Notes: a model not told the origin generated them from the letters alone. DNA of 64,000 bases from Thalassotalea crassostreae (GCF_001831495.1 NZ_CP017689.1:2790001-2854000), one strand, 5' to 3'; shown: positions 8,781 through 18,820, counted from the first letter of the stretch. Program-made: numbers and translations.

Positions 8781-9677
8781 TTACCCTTTATTAATATAAA
8801 TATCACGTTGTGGGAATGGAATTTTAATATTTTCAGCATCTAACGCTTTGTAGACATGTTCATAAGCAACATATTTAGATGCGTAGTAATTTACAGTTGG
8901 CACCCAAAGCCTGATCCCGATGACAATGGCACTATCAGCAAATTCGTCTATGCCTATTAGCGGATTTTTGGTTGAACTAACTTCATCAATTGCTGCGACA
9001 ACCGGTTTCAACATCTCGATAACTTGTATCGGATCATGCTCGTAGGCAATACCAACTTTTAACTCTAATAACGAATCATGATGAGAATTGTGCAGTATTT
9101 CTCCGACAATATGTTTGTTAGGTACGGTAATTTCTACGCCATCTTCATCAATGAGTATTGTATAAGCAAGAAGGACTTCTTGAACCACGCCAGTAACACC
9201 ATGCACCGTTATGGTATCGCCGACCACAAATGGTCGAATAATAATAATATTAAAGCCAGCGGCATAGTTCGCCAAGAGTCCTTGTAATGCAAGACCTGCT
9301 CCTAAGGATAATGCGCCGAGTGTGGCAACAAACGGTGTTACGCTGACGCCTAACTTACCTAATGCAATTATCGCAATAAGAACAACCAATATCATTTTGG
9401 TTGCATTGGCTATAAAACGACTTAAGGTAACATCAAGATTGTGCTTTTCACAAAGTCGTAAAACCCAATTTGATACCTTTCCAGCGATAAAGTAACCAAT
9501 AAGGAAAATAACAAATGCAGCAATCAGCTGCATGGTGTAATTAGCAAAAAATTCGATTGTTAAATCATAGAGGCGATTGACCAAATCAAGCTCATCTTTA
9601 ATTAGGTCTTTGGCATCAAAGCCTTTAGATGTAGCATTTTCAGCAGCATTGGTTGTATCAGTTGCAGGGTCAGCCAT
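8781..9677 (-). CDS. Small-conductance mechanosensitive channel, MscS family
   Basis: 298 residues. Three predicted membrane helices at about 45-65, 85-105 and 110-135. The pore-lining third helix has the Gly/Ala-rich pattern LGALSLGAGLALQGLLANYAAG seen in MscS, followed by IIIIRPFVVGDTI and a beta domain. It is expected to act in the inner membrane and open on hypo-osmotic shock. The first 40 residues are acidic. It resembles E. coli MscS in length (286). A hairpin separates it from the argO gene upstream. Confidence 0.9.
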   Translation of the reverse strand: MADPATDTTNAAENATSKGFDAKDLIKDELDLVNRLYDLTIEFFANYTMQLIAAFVIFLIGYFIAGKVSNWVLRLCEKHNLDVTLSRFIANATKMILVVLIAIIALGKLGVSVTPFVATLGALSLGAGLALQGLLANYAAGFNIIIIRPFVVGDTITVHGVTGVVQEVLLAYTILIDEDGVEITVPNKHIVGEILHNSHHDSLLELKVGIAYEHDPIQVIEMLKPVVAAIDEVSSTKNPLIGIDEFADSAIVIGIRLWVPTVNYYASKYVAYEHVYKALDAENIKIPFPQRDIYINKG

Positions 9678-9744
9678 TAAGCTCTCAATTACTAAAATTT
9701 ATTGTTTGTTAAAATTATAGGCTTAATTTGAATTTTGGCGAGAA

Positions 9745-9776
9745 CGGCCAACAATTTGTATATTAATCGTTGGCCG
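9745..9776 (-). terminator. Perfect 8-bp stem-loop between argO and mscS
   Basis: Arms CGGCCAAC and GTTGGCCG with a 16-nt loop, placed just after the argO stop on the minus strand. There is no clear run of T after the stem on the minus strand, so it may be a weak terminator or an RNA-processing/stabilising hairpin. Confidence 0.5.
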
Positions 9777-9823
9777 ATAAACAGCTTAAGGCGTTAAGTT
9801 TCAGGTAAAGTTTTCAGTTTTTA

Positions 9824-10441
9824 CTATAACGTATTAAATAAAGACCAGGCGATTAGCCACATTATCATCGCCACAACTAAATTTATAATTCTCTGCACTT
9901 TCCGTTGTGATAGCCAATTAGACATTCTTGCTGCGGCAAAAGATAGTGAATAAAACCACACTAAAGACGCCAACATAATACCAATTAAAAACGTATATTT
10001 TTCGCTCGTTGGATAACTACCACTGATGCTACCAATAATCACCACAGTATCAAGATATACATGTGGATTTAAAAGAGTTACCGCTAACGTGGTGAATATC
10101 ACCGCTTTACGCGTTTTAGGTGTGATCTCTTTTACCATTGAATCTTTATTCGCCTGATAAAAGCTTTTAAAAAATATAAAGCCATATACCGTTAGAAACG
10201 CGATACCAGCCCAATTAATGAGTAGCGCTAAAAAGTCATTACTATTAAGGATTGCACCGCCACCAAACACACCAAATGACATCAGTAAAAAGTCACAAAC
10301 GATACAGATAGTGGCTGCGACTAAATGATGGTTGCGCTTAATGCTTTGACTAAGCACGTAAGAGTTTTGAGCGCCTATTGGAATGATCAATCCAGCACCA
10401 ATTACAAATCCTTTGAAAACAGGAAAGATAGAAGCGAACAT
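9824..10441 (-). CDS. argO: LysE/ArgO-type amino-acid exporter
   Basis: 205 residues from the ATG at 10441. About six membrane helices. The GLIIPIGAQNSYVLSQSIKRNH segment near the start is the LysE/ArgO signature; NPHVYLDTVVIIGSIS is also conserved. ArgO exports arginine (and canavanine) in E. coli. A longer frame (to 10525) exists, but GGTGAGG lies eight bases before the internal ATG and the family begins there. It is divergent from an ArgP-type regulator, as expected if ArgP controls its expression. Confidence 0.87.
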   Translation of the reverse strand: MFASIFPVFKGFVIGAGLIIPIGAQNSYVLSQSIKRNHHLVAATICIVCDFLLMSFGVFGGGAILNSNDFLALLINWAGIAFLTVYGFIFFKSFYQANKDSMVKEITPKTRKAVIFTTLAVTLLNPHVYLDTVVIIGSISGSYPTSEKYTFLIGIMLASLVWFYSLSFAAARMSNWLSQRKVQRIINLVVAMIMWLIAWSLFNTL

Positions 10442-10632
10442 AATAACCTCACCGAAACTAATAAAAGAACGCGATAAAAATCGCCTAATCAACAAATATG
10501 GGGGCAGGATAAGCCCACCAACCAATTAAGTAAAATTAAATAAACTTAACAATTATTAATTTCTCTAATACACTTAATTTAGCTTAGCTTTACTTCAACC
10601 ACAGTAAATAACTCGAAGAAATTGGACTTAAC

Positions 10633-11535
10633 ATGCGCCCATTTGATTACAAACTAATCCATGCTTTAGATACCGTAATTCAGCAGCAAAGTTTTGAAAA
10701 AGCGGCAACTGCGCTAAACATCACACAATCGGCTATTTCTCAGCGAATAAAACAATTAGAGCAGCAAGTAGCAAAACCATTGTTGATCAGAGATCAGCCA
10801 TTAAGAGTTACCGAAACCGGTGAAAAAATGCTGTCGCACTTTCGCAAAATTAGACAATTAGAATACGACTTAGCCAGTGAGATAATGCCGCAAGATAATA
10901 ATGCCACCCTGCCTATTCATATCGCAGTTAATGCCGACACATTAGCGAGTTGGCTTATTCCGGCAATTAGAGCAGTTTTATCAAAGTTCCCGATAGAGCT
11001 AAACCTGCAGGTCGCCAACGAATCGAGCACTCAAGATTTACTGAAAAAAGGACAAGTATTTGCGGCGGTGAGTTCACAAAAGAAAAGTTTCGCTGGGGTT
11101 AAGGTGACGCCAATAGGTACGATTGATTATATTTTGTGTGCCAGCCCTAACTTTATCAAACGCTTTTTTGCCAACGGAATAACTAAAGACAGTTTAGCCA
11201 AGGCGCCTTCAATCGATTACGATCAAAGAGATACAATGCATAGTGATTATTTAAAAGCCCACTTTAATGTGCGCCGAGGAAGTTATCCTTGCCATCGAAT
11301 CGGCTCGTCAGAGGTTGTTGTTACTATGGCTCTAGCTGATCTAGCTTATGGGTTGATCCCAACGACTCAGGCAAATGAGCATATTCAAAGTGGAGCGTTA
11401 GTCGATTTAAAGCCTAATGATCATCTGCCTATGCCTATGTATTGGCATAGTTGGGCATTAGAGCGTGGTATTCAAAAACAGATGAGTAATGCTATCGTCG
11501 AATATGGAAGGAAGAATTTTAAGCCGATTCTGTAA
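10633..11535 (+). CDS. argP: LysR-type regulator ArgP (IciA)
   Basis: 300 residues. N-terminal winged helix-turn-helix (FEKAATALNITQSAISQRIKQLEQQ, ~20-44), then a periplasmic-binding-like effector domain. The opening MRPFDYKLIHALDTVIQQQSFEKAA, the residues LLIRDQPLRVTETG and the length fit ArgP, which in E. coli senses lysine/arginine and activates argO. Placed divergently from the argO-like gene with 191 bp between starts, where its operator should lie. No clear ribosome binding site. Confidence 0.87.
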   Translation: MRPFDYKLIHALDTVIQQQSFEKAATALNITQSAISQRIKQLEQQVAKPLLIRDQPLRVTETGEKMLSHFRKIRQLEYDLASEIMPQDNNATLPIHIAVNADTLASWLIPAIRAVLSKFPIELNLQVANESSTQDLLKKGQVFAAVSSQKKSFAGVKVTPIGTIDYILCASPNFIKRFFANGITKDSLAKAPSIDYDQRDTMHSDYLKAHFNVRRGSYPCHRIGSSEVVVTMALADLAYGLIPTTQANEHIQSGALVDLKPNDHLPMPMYWHSWALERGIQKQMSNAIVEYGRKNFKPIL

Positions 11536-11573
11536 TTAAATAAGTAGCTGAAAGTCTAGTCGACTCTAATCGA

Positions 11574-12629
11574 CTAGTTACTCAAGCGAGTTAACGCAAT
11601 GTCGGTATGGTTTTCCATCACACTATTGCGTTTAAAATGCTCTGGTGCCCAGCCTGCCAAAAAGCGATTAAAGTCAGCCCAACAGTGGTGATATAACTTA
11701 CGCCACTGCGACTCAACCGCTACATAATCTATACCTTGATGATGTTTATTTAGCGATAACGTCAATTGTTCAAAATAGTAATTTAACAGTGGTTGCTCTA
11801 ATTCATTTAGTTGCTCTGCGTTTAAGCAGCTAGTGAAAAAATACATCACATCTTTAACGCCGATGCCGCCACCTACATATTGAAAATCAACGGCTGCAAC
11901 ATCACTACCGTCATGATGAAAGCAAAAATTAGCCAGCTTAGCATCGCCATGAATGATGGTTTGATAGCGTGACGCATTTAGCTGTATGTCTATCTCACTG
12001 GCGCATTGTTTTAATTTACCTGCTGTCATTTTAGCAAGCTCGTCTTGGCGAGTTGCGAGATGCCAATAGCTACCTATTGGCCAAAGGCTATATTCGCACG
12101 GCTCTGATTCATTGCCTGGATTTGCATTAGCCCGCAAGTTTAACCCATGAAAATTAGCCAACCAGCGTAAAACCAATTTAATGCTTTTATTATCGATACT
12201 GTCAGGTCGAACAAAGTAACCAGCAGCGTCAAGATCTTCCATAACAATAACAGGCTGGTTTAAATCACCCAGCAGAGTAATTAACTCAGGAACTTTGCAA
12301 GCAGTGCTCGTCAGCAACTTTTGATGTTGATAAAACTTAGATTCGACCTGATAGGATTCTATTTTTCTAGCGTTAGATATTTCGCTATGCCAACCTCGAG
12401 GGTGACTGACCGTATTGGGTAAACTGATCTGTTTGACGATAAAATCGTAGCCTAACTTAGCACTATGAAAACGAGCAATTTCACCATAACCACTCCAAAG
12501 TTGCTGCACCACCTCAACTTTTTCAACATCATCGATTGCAAAATGATGTTGCAACAACTGTTCTATGTTGTTTTTACTTTCGAGAGGATTATTTTCGCAC
12601 GGATTACTTTTGCTCAACTTATTTACCAT
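11574..12629 (-). CDS. Choline/ecdysteroid-kinase-like phosphotransferase
   Basis: 351 residues with a protein-kinase-like fold: catalytic loop HGDAKLANF at 227-235 and metal-binding DFQ at 248-250. The VIVMEDLDAAGY segment near 128 is the hinge region. It belongs to the aminoglycoside phosphotransferase/EcKinase-like group of small-molecule kinases; the substrate is unknown. A 16-bp gap separates it from the carboxypeptidase gene upstream, so the two are probably one transcript. Confidence 0.8.
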   Translation of the reverse strand: MVNKLSKSNPCENNPLESKNNIEQLLQHHFAIDDVEKVEVVQQLWSGYGEIARFHSAKLGYDFIVKQISLPNTVSHPRGWHSEISNARKIESYQVESKFYQHQKLLTSTACKVPELITLLGDLNQPVIVMEDLDAAGYFVRPDSIDNKSIKLVLRWLANFHGLNLRANANPGNESEPCEYSLWPIGSYWHLATRQDELAKMTAGKLKQCASEIDIQLNASRYQTIIHGDAKLANFCFHHDGSDVAAVDFQYVGGGIGVKDVMYFFTSCLNAEQLNELEQPLLNYYFEQLTLSLNKHHQGIDYVAVESQWRKLYHHCWADFNRFLAGWAPEHFKRNSVMENHTDIALTRLSN

Positions 12630-12645
12630 TTCGCGTTATTTAGGC

Positions 12646-13596
12646 TTATAGATTTTCGACATCTATCACATAATCTAAGCCACCAGTGATAACCGCCACT
12701 TGCGCTAAGGTGCAATTTTCGTCATCAACTAGCGGGCTATCTGGATATACCTCAGTAGTCGTTACATATTTAGCATTGGTTAATCCGGCACAAAGCCCTA
12801 ACTCTTTACAGGCATAATTAATCACACCAAATTGTTCCAGAGGTACACCAATCAATTTGCCGTCATCATCTGCAGGAGCGATATGGGTCACTTTCTTAAC
12901 CGATTCGATGATTGCCTTTTGAAACATAGGTTGTGGTCGTAATGTATCTCCTACACCATAGAACCCATCAGGAATATTCCAAGATTTTTGTTCAATCGCA
13001 TCACGAGCAGCAAGCGCCGGTCGAAATTCGCTGTTATCGGTATCGGTAGTTTCATGCAGATCAATATGCACCAGCGGCTCTGCGCCTAAACCATAAACAT
13101 AGGCCATTGCTTGCGCCGACTCTTGAGCTGGGGAATTTTGATAAAAGGAACGGTTTGGATCAATCGCGTCAACATTCCAACGATTGATAGTTTCATAACC
13201 CCAAGGGCTCAAACATGGCAATATTACTATGTTAAATCTGTCGGCATATTTACTCGCTTTGGTCAGCGCAAAACGAAGAGCACCTTGCACGCCACTGGTT
13301 TCATAGCCATGTACACCACCGGTAATTAAAACCGTCGGTTTGTTGACATCAAATGATTGAGTTTTAACAGCAAACAATGAGTAAGTATTCTCTTTACCAT
13401 CTGCTAAAGTGTATTGAAGAGAACCATATTGTTCGACCTCAAAATCGTTTTTTAACGTTTCGATTTTAGTAACAACTTCATCGAGATAACTGCGCTTTAT
13501 GGTTTGTTGTTGAAACCAATGTAGCTTTTCAACATTACCCCATGGCACACCAGGAGTTCCAATAGGGTATGCTTGATTTGAATTTTTTGTCGACAC
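12646..13596 (-). CDS. M14-family zinc carboxypeptidase
   Basis: 316 residues. Zinc ligands His96 and Glu99 in GGVHGYETSG, substrate-binding DPNRSF at 146-151, and the third ligand in HIDLHET at 177-183. It has no signal peptide, so cytosolic action on peptides or acylated amino acids is likely. The domain resembles bacterial M14 proteins of the succinylglutamate-desuccinylase/carboxypeptidase kind. Likely cotranscribed with the downstream phosphotransferase. Confidence 0.83.
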   Translation of the reverse strand: MSTKNSNQAYPIGTPGVPWGNVEKLHWFQQQTIKRSYLDEVVTKIETLKNDFEVEQYGSLQYTLADGKENTYSLFAVKTQSFDVNKPTVLITGGVHGYETSGVQGALRFALTKASKYADRFNIVILPCLSPWGYETINRWNVDAIDPNRSFYQNSPAQESAQAMAYVYGLGAEPLVHIDLHETTDTDNSEFRPALAARDAIEQKSWNIPDGFYGVGDTLRPQPMFQKAIIESVKKVTHIAPADDDGKLIGVPLEQFGVINYACKELGLCAGLTNAKYVTTTEVYPDSPLVDDENCTLAQVAVITGGLDYVIDVENL

Positions 13597-13669
13597 GAAA
13601 CACCTATAAAATTAGTAATTTAAAAACGCTATATTTGCACTGGTTAAGTACAGATGCAACTAGTTAAAA

Positions 13670-15499
13670 TCAATCAACACCTAAAAATCCACCGGTTTGA
13701 TGAGCCCACAATTGCGCGTAAATTCCGCCCTGCTCAATAAGCTGTTGATGACTCCCTTGCTCGATGATCTTGCCTTCATCTAAAACGATTAGTCTATCCA
13801 TTGCAGCGATTGTAGATAATCGATGGGCAATAGCGATAACTGTTTTACCTTCCATCAGCGCATATAAGCTTTCTTGAATGGCGGCTTCCACCTCTGAATC
13901 TAGGGCTGATGTTGCCTCATCTAACAGTAATATCGGAGCATTTTTTAATAGTACTCGAGCGATCGCTATACGTTGTCTTTGACCACCCGAAAGCTTAACT
14001 CCTCTTTCCCCTACTTGCGCATCTAAGCCTTTATTACCAAATGGATCGGTAAGTGTTTCAATAAACTCTGTGGCCTGTGCATCATTAATCGCTTTTAATA
14101 ATTCATCTTCACTAGCCTCAGGTTTACCGTACAAGATATTGTCCCTGATCGAACGATGTAATAATGACGTATCTTGAGTAACCATACCAATATGAGCACG
14201 AAGTGAGTCTTGCAACACGCTACTTATTTCTTGGTTATCAATAAGGATCTCACCTTTTTCAACGTCGTAGAAACGCATTAATAGATTCACCAGTGTAGAT
14301 TTACCGGCACCAGAACGTCCTACCAAACCAACTTTTTCGCCAGCCTTAATGTTTAACTGCAATTCATCGATAACGCCAATGTTTTCGCCATAATGAAAAC
14401 TCACGTCATTAAAATCAATGGCTCCTTTGTTTACCTTAATTTTTGCTGCATTATCTTTGTCGGTTATGGCGATTGGTTTAGATAATGTATTCATACCGTC
14501 GGCAACGGTACCAATGTTTTCAAACAATGAGCTGACTTCCCACATGATCCACTGTGACATACTGCTTAAACGCAAGACTAAGGTAACGGCAACGGCAATT
14601 GCTCCTGTTGTAATTGCGCTTTGCGTCCATAACCAAATTGCGATGGCTGTTATTGCAAAAATCAGTAAATAGTTTACAAATTGAATACTGACATTGATGC
14701 CGGTGACCATACGCATTTGTTTATAAACCGTCTCTAAGAACTCGCGCATACTTTGTTTTGCATATTGCGCTTCTTGATCGGTGTGGGCAAACAGTTTTAC
14801 CGTTGCGATATTGGTATAACTATCAACGATTCGACCTGTCATTACCGAACGAGCATCGGCCTGTTCGGTCGATACTTTTTTTAGTCTTGGTAAAAACTTC
14901 CACTGTAGCAAGGTATAGATAACTAACCATACGAGCATTGGCCATAACAAACGAATATCCGAGTTTGCGATTAGCACTAACATCGATGTGAAATAAACAA
15001 ATATGTAAACCAAGACATCTAAAAGTTTGGTTACGGTTTCGCGCACAGCGAGAGAAGTTTGCATTACTTTTGTGGCGACCCGTCCGGCAAAGTCATTTTG
15101 ATAAAATGAGACACTTTGCTTGAGTAAGTATCGGTGTGCCAGCCAGCGTATCGACATCGGATAATTACCCAATAACCCTTGATAAATCACTAACGCATGA
15201 AGCAATACCAGCAGCGGAATAACCACTAAGATTAACACCGTCATCATTATCAATTGGTCACCATTATTCTGCCATAATTGCTCAGGAGAGCTTTTTGACA
15301 AGATATCGACTAACTCGCCCATAAAACCAAATAGAGACACTTCAAGAATGGCTAAACAGGCTGTTAGTATCGACATTAAAATCAGCGGTACTTCAAAACC
15401 TTTAGTGTAATGGCGGCAAAATGCAAAAAGTCCTGATGGCGGCTGACTTACTTCATGGTCGGGTAATGCATTTACCCACGACTCAAAAATTTTGAACAT
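13670..15499 (-). CDS. ABC exporter, fused membrane and ATPase domains
   Basis: 609 residues from the ATG at 15499 (AAGGGCC upstream); a longer frame would start at a TTG at 15526. Six membrane helices in the first ~330 residues, then the ATPase: Walker A GRSGAGKST, signature LSGGQRQR, Walker B ILLLDEATSALD and H-loop AHRLST. This is the MsbA/MdlB-like multidrug or lipid exporter type that works as a homodimer or heterodimer. No partner ABC gene is adjacent. Substrate unknown. Confidence 0.87.
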   Translation of the reverse strand: MFKIFESWVNALPDHEVSQPPSGLFAFCRHYTKGFEVPLILMSILTACLAILEVSLFGFMGELVDILSKSSPEQLWQNNGDQLIMMTVLILVVIPLLVLLHALVIYQGLLGNYPMSIRWLAHRYLLKQSVSFYQNDFAGRVATKVMQTSLAVRETVTKLLDVLVYIFVYFTSMLVLIANSDIRLLWPMLVWLVIYTLLQWKFLPRLKKVSTEQADARSVMTGRIVDSYTNIATVKLFAHTDQEAQYAKQSMREFLETVYKQMRMVTGINVSIQFVNYLLIFAITAIAIWLWTQSAITTGAIAVAVTLVLRLSSMSQWIMWEVSSLFENIGTVADGMNTLSKPIAITDKDNAAKIKVNKGAIDFNDVSFHYGENIGVIDELQLNIKAGEKVGLVGRSGAGKSTLVNLLMRFYDVEKGEILIDNQEISSVLQDSLRAHIGMVTQDTSLLHRSIRDNILYGKPEASEDELLKAINDAQATEFIETLTDPFGNKGLDAQVGERGVKLSGGQRQRIAIARVLLKNAPILLLDEATSALDSEVEAAIQESLYALMEGKTVIAIAHRLSTIAAMDRLIVLDEGKIIEQGSHQQLIEQGGIYAQLWAHQTGGFLGVD

Positions 15500-15612
15500 C
15501 AAAAAAGGCCCTTTAGAAAATGACAATAATTATCGGTATTTAATAAGCATAGGAAAGGTTTAAAAAAAGAGATCGCTTTTATTAATATTATTTCTTGAAG
15601 TTAAGCTGCAAG

Positions 15613-17163
15613 TTAGAGAATACTCTTCGGTATAATTCGACGCAATTTAACCCGCATTCTTTTCGACATACTCACGGTACTATCTGGATTAAATTGTTCC
15701 GTTACATGCCAAGCATTCTCAGGCAACATTTCTTTAAGCATACCTATTTTGACATCTAAAGCGATTTCTTTAGATGGGATAACAGTGATACTTTCAGTGT
15801 TTAAGTTAGCGCTGCGAGGATCGACATTGAAAGTACCAATAACGGTAATTTCATCATCGATAACCATGGATTTGGCATGTAAACCAAAGGTCACATCAGG
15901 TAATTTATCAACGCTAGTTTGCCAAGCGTCAGCCATGATCAATTGTCTTATTTGTGCATCTGGTTTTAATTCAAATATTTTAACACCTGTTTTGAGCAAA
16001 TCTTCTCGATCACGCTGATAACCGCTAAACGCCTCTAAGTTATCCGTGGACGCTAAACTATTAGTCAAGATTTGAATCTCTATACCATCTTTTACTAATT
16101 TTTTAAGCAATTTCCGAGTTTTACTGGTGGTGATCAAATACGGCGTTTGAATGATCACCGATTTTTTCGCATTAGAAATTAACTCAATCAATTTATCTGT
16201 AGAAATGCCGCCTCCAGCGAGGTATTTGCCTTTGCTATTTTTACCCGGCACATCGGTAATAAACTCAACATCTTCAAGCCATTTAATCTGACCGGATTGC
16301 TGCATTTGATTATACATGTGTGGCACTTGCTCTATTTGCTGACGCACAATTGGTAAAAAGTTCTTAGGATCGCAAGCATATTTATGTAGGTTTTCTACTT
16401 TCAAAGGCGCGACTTTATCGTCAATTAAATCGGCAACAGGAACACTTAACTTATGCTGCCAAAATAGATCAAATGAATTTTGCACTTGCGTAGATGCTTG
16501 GCCCAGCAAAAATACATCTCGGTCACGAAAGTTATATTGATGATCATAGCCAAAATATTCATCCGCTATATTTCTACCTCCGGTAATAACCGCTTTACCG
16601 TCGACAATAAATGCCTTGTTGTGCATGCGTTGATTAAAGTCATGAAATTTAACCGTTAAGTTAAACACTTTTTGCAATATGTTCTTACCAATATTGGCCA
16701 ATGGATTATAAATTTTGATGGAAATATTGGGATGGCTATCTAGTTTAAGTAACTCATCACCTTCAGCATCCACCATAATATCATCGACAATGATTCTAAC
16801 CTTGATTCCGCGCTCTGCCGCTCTAACTAAATAGTCAGTGGCGATCAAACCAATGTTATCGGTAGAGAAAATAAAATACTGAACATCGATTGTACGCTGC
16901 GCATTCTTAGTTAACCAAGCACGTGTCACTAATGCCTCGGTTTCACCTTCCAACACATAGACGCCGGTTTGCGTTTTCATTCGCTCTTCAAAAGGCTCTA
17001 AACGTTCACTAAAGCTCGTATTTGAGCTGAATTTATTGTCATGACATTGGTGACTTAGCTGGTGAGCATGTTCAGTGTCGTTCCCCGTATTTGCCATCAA
17101 AACAGCGCTTGATGAAACAAACAAGATTACACTTAGTGATATTAGAAGGTAATTTTTGTGCAT
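15613..17163 (-). CDS. Phospholipase D / cardiolipin synthase-like protein (ClsC-like)
   Basis: 516 residues with two HKD catalytic motifs: His181-x-Lys183-x4-Asp188 (HNKAFIVD) and His429-x-Lys431-x4-Asp436 (HAKSMVID). An N-terminal hydrophobic segment (~5-24) is a signal peptide or anchor, putting the enzyme outside the cytoplasm. Layout and length resemble E. coli ClsC/YmdC, which makes cardiolipin. It follows the START gene by 105 bp on the same strand, so it may be the last gene of the lipid-related cluster or separate; the gap holds only AT-rich sequence with TTCTTAT repeats. Confidence 0.83.
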   Translation of the reverse strand: MHKNYLLISLSVILFVSSSAVLMANTGNDTEHAHQLSHQCHDNKFSSNTSFSERLEPFEERMKTQTGVYVLEGETEALVTRAWLTKNAQRTIDVQYFIFSTDNIGLIATDYLVRAAERGIKVRIIVDDIMVDAEGDELLKLDSHPNISIKIYNPLANIGKNILQKVFNLTVKFHDFNQRMHNKAFIVDGKAVITGGRNIADEYFGYDHQYNFRDRDVFLLGQASTQVQNSFDLFWQHKLSVPVADLIDDKVAPLKVENLHKYACDPKNFLPIVRQQIEQVPHMYNQMQQSGQIKWLEDVEFITDVPGKNSKGKYLAGGGISTDKLIELISNAKKSVIIQTPYLITTSKTRKLLKKLVKDGIEIQILTNSLASTDNLEAFSGYQRDREDLLKTGVKIFELKPDAQIRQLIMADAWQTSVDKLPDVTFGLHAKSMVIDDEITVIGTFNVDPRSANLNTESITVIPSKEIALDVKIGMLKEMLPENAWHVTEQFNPDSTVSMSKRMRVKLRRIIPKSIL

Positions 17164-17268
17164 TTGAAAGTACTCATTCCTTTGCCGAGTTTTATTTTAT
17201 TATTCTTATTCGTGTTAAACATATTCTTATTTTTTCTTACGCTTTTCTTATTCTTGGATTTCGAGCGG

Positions 17269-17961
17269 TTACTCATTTAATAAACGTAGTAGACGCTTAA
17301 TATTTCCATTTAATTCCGAAATTAATTTTGAATTAATTGCACTGGCTGAAATACTGCCTTTAAAGTCGGTGTGCATAATGATTGTCAAATGGCTAGTGGT
17401 CTCGGTCAACTCTCTGATTTCATACCTAATATTCGCTTCACCACGAACATATTTAGTCTCTGGATACTGTTCTTTATAGGGCTTTAATATAAGCGTTGTT
17501 GTCTTTGAGTCCTCATCAAAATTAATGCTTGAATGAAACACAAAATCCCGATCTGATACAGGCCATGGCATATTAATCACGGTATAAACTAAGCGGTCGC
17601 TACCTGACAAATCTTTTACTTTTTTCGATTTTTTACAGCGACTTTGCCATTGCCAACATTCACCATTTATTGGGAACTGTTCAAGTAACTTAGTCGCAGA
17701 GAAGTTAACCAACACCTCGGCCTTAGTTTGCAGATACTCAGAGCTATTCAGTGCTCGATGGTATAGTTTTATATTGTCCTCAGAGTGTTGCAATTGCCAT
17801 GGGTTGTCAGCAGCTATAGTACTAGTGCTTGATTGATCATTCGATTGGTTGTTGGCTTGAGCGTTATAGGACAACACAAAAGCGGTGAAGATAATAACAA
17901 TCTTCACTGCTTTAAATTGCTTTTTGCTCATACTCACGAATGACAAATTAAATAGTTTCAT
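17269..17961 (-). CDS. Exported START-domain lipid-binding protein
   Basis: 230 residues with a signal peptide (hydrophobic stretch ending YNAQANNQ around residue 37), then a START-like domain: DNPWQLQHSEDNIKLYHR at the beginning, DRLVYTVINMPWPVSDRDFVFH centrally and a C-terminal helix. START proteins bind sterols, phospholipids or other hydrophobic molecules in a cavity. Its ATG (17961) overlaps the previous gene's end by 14 bp (ATGAAACTATTTAA), pointing to coupled translation; an ATG at 17931 is possible. In this operon it could carry a lipid product through the periplasm (inference). Confidence 0.8.
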   Translation of the reverse strand: MKLFNLSFVSMSKKQFKAVKIVIIFTAFVLSYNAQANNQSNDQSSTSTIAADNPWQLQHSEDNIKLYHRALNSSEYLQTKAEVLVNFSATKLLEQFPINGECWQWQSRCKKSKKVKDLSGSDRLVYTVINMPWPVSDRDFVFHSSINFDEDSKTTTLILKPYKEQYPETKYVRGEANIRYEIRELTETTSHLTIIMHTDFKGSISASAINSKLISELNGNIKRLLRLLNE

Positions 17962-18820
17962 CTACCGCTTTAACCGATTGTGTCTCTTTGCCTAATTGCT
18001 GCTTACGCACAGTTTCTAGCTTGGCATATAGATACTCAGTGAAGAAGCCATGCATTAAAAAACGCTGACCGAGGTTCCAAGGACCAACTAAGTACTGTGG
18101 ATATTTATTGTATGCCAATTCAGCTAAGCTGTTGTCATTAATGATATGGCCGATCCGTATGGCGATTGATTGATCTAAATTAAAGCCATTGATCGCATCT
18201 CGATACTCATCTTTTTTAAGTAGGAAACAAAACAGACACATAAACAAGGCATGGGCAGTCTCAAAATCGATAACTTGAGTCGCTTTTCGCTCTAATTGAA
18301 ACTCATTCATATCAATGCTTTGCCAACTTTGCCATTGATATTGACCATTGCTAGCACTTTCAACAGTGTCTTTGCTCGAGCCCAAATTAATAAAACAATC
18401 GAACAGTTCTTGGTCGTGATTAACAAACGTATCACGCAACATATCGTTAATTTGTTTTGGGTACAAATTTACCCGATTTTCATGACCTGTATTTTCAGCA
18501 AGAAAATTTAAAATATTAGACTCTGTAGCAAAGTGTCTTAGAATCAATAAATTCGCTTCAGGAGAGACAAAATGACGACAAAACCAACAGATGGTTTTTT
18601 GTAAAAACTCATGGGCGCTAAACTGCGGCAAAGGTAAACGTTTGATAAACCATACGATATGCAATAACACCGCAAAAAGCAGTTGCATGATGGGTCTTAG
18701 TATCCAACGAAATCCATTGTCTAAATCTCTTAGCCATAAATCTACCGCTTCTTTTTCTAGCGGCAAGGCGTCATCATTAGCGATAGCTTGTATGTAGGCA
18801 CTGTAATTTTTAGTTGTCAT
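17948..18820 (-). CDS. Unrecognised protein in ketosynthase/oxidase operon
   Basis: 290 residues from the ATG at 18820 (AGAGG seven bases before). I do not recognise the family. One long hydrophobic stretch near residues 40-62 (WILRPIMQLLFAVLLHIVWF) looks like a membrane anchor; the rest appears helical and soluble, with a long region rich in Phe/Leu and a motif GPWNLGQRFLMHGFFTEYLY near the end. Its start overlaps the oxidase gene stop by 11 bp and its end overlaps the START gene by 14 bp, so it belongs to the operon. No catalytic motif is evident. Confidence 0.7.
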   Translation of the reverse strand: MTTKNYSAYIQAIANDDALPLEKEAVDLWLRDLDNGFRWILRPIMQLLFAVLLHIVWFIKRLPLPQFSAHEFLQKTICWFCRHFVSPEANLLILRHFATESNILNFLAENTGHENRVNLYPKQINDMLRDTFVNHDQELFDCFINLGSSKDTVESASNGQYQWQSWQSIDMNEFQLERKATQVIDFETAHALFMCLFCFLLKKDEYRDAINGFNLDQSIAIRIGHIINDNSLAELAYNKYPQYLVGPWNLGQRFLMHGFFTEYLYAKLETVRKQQLGKETQSVKAVDETI

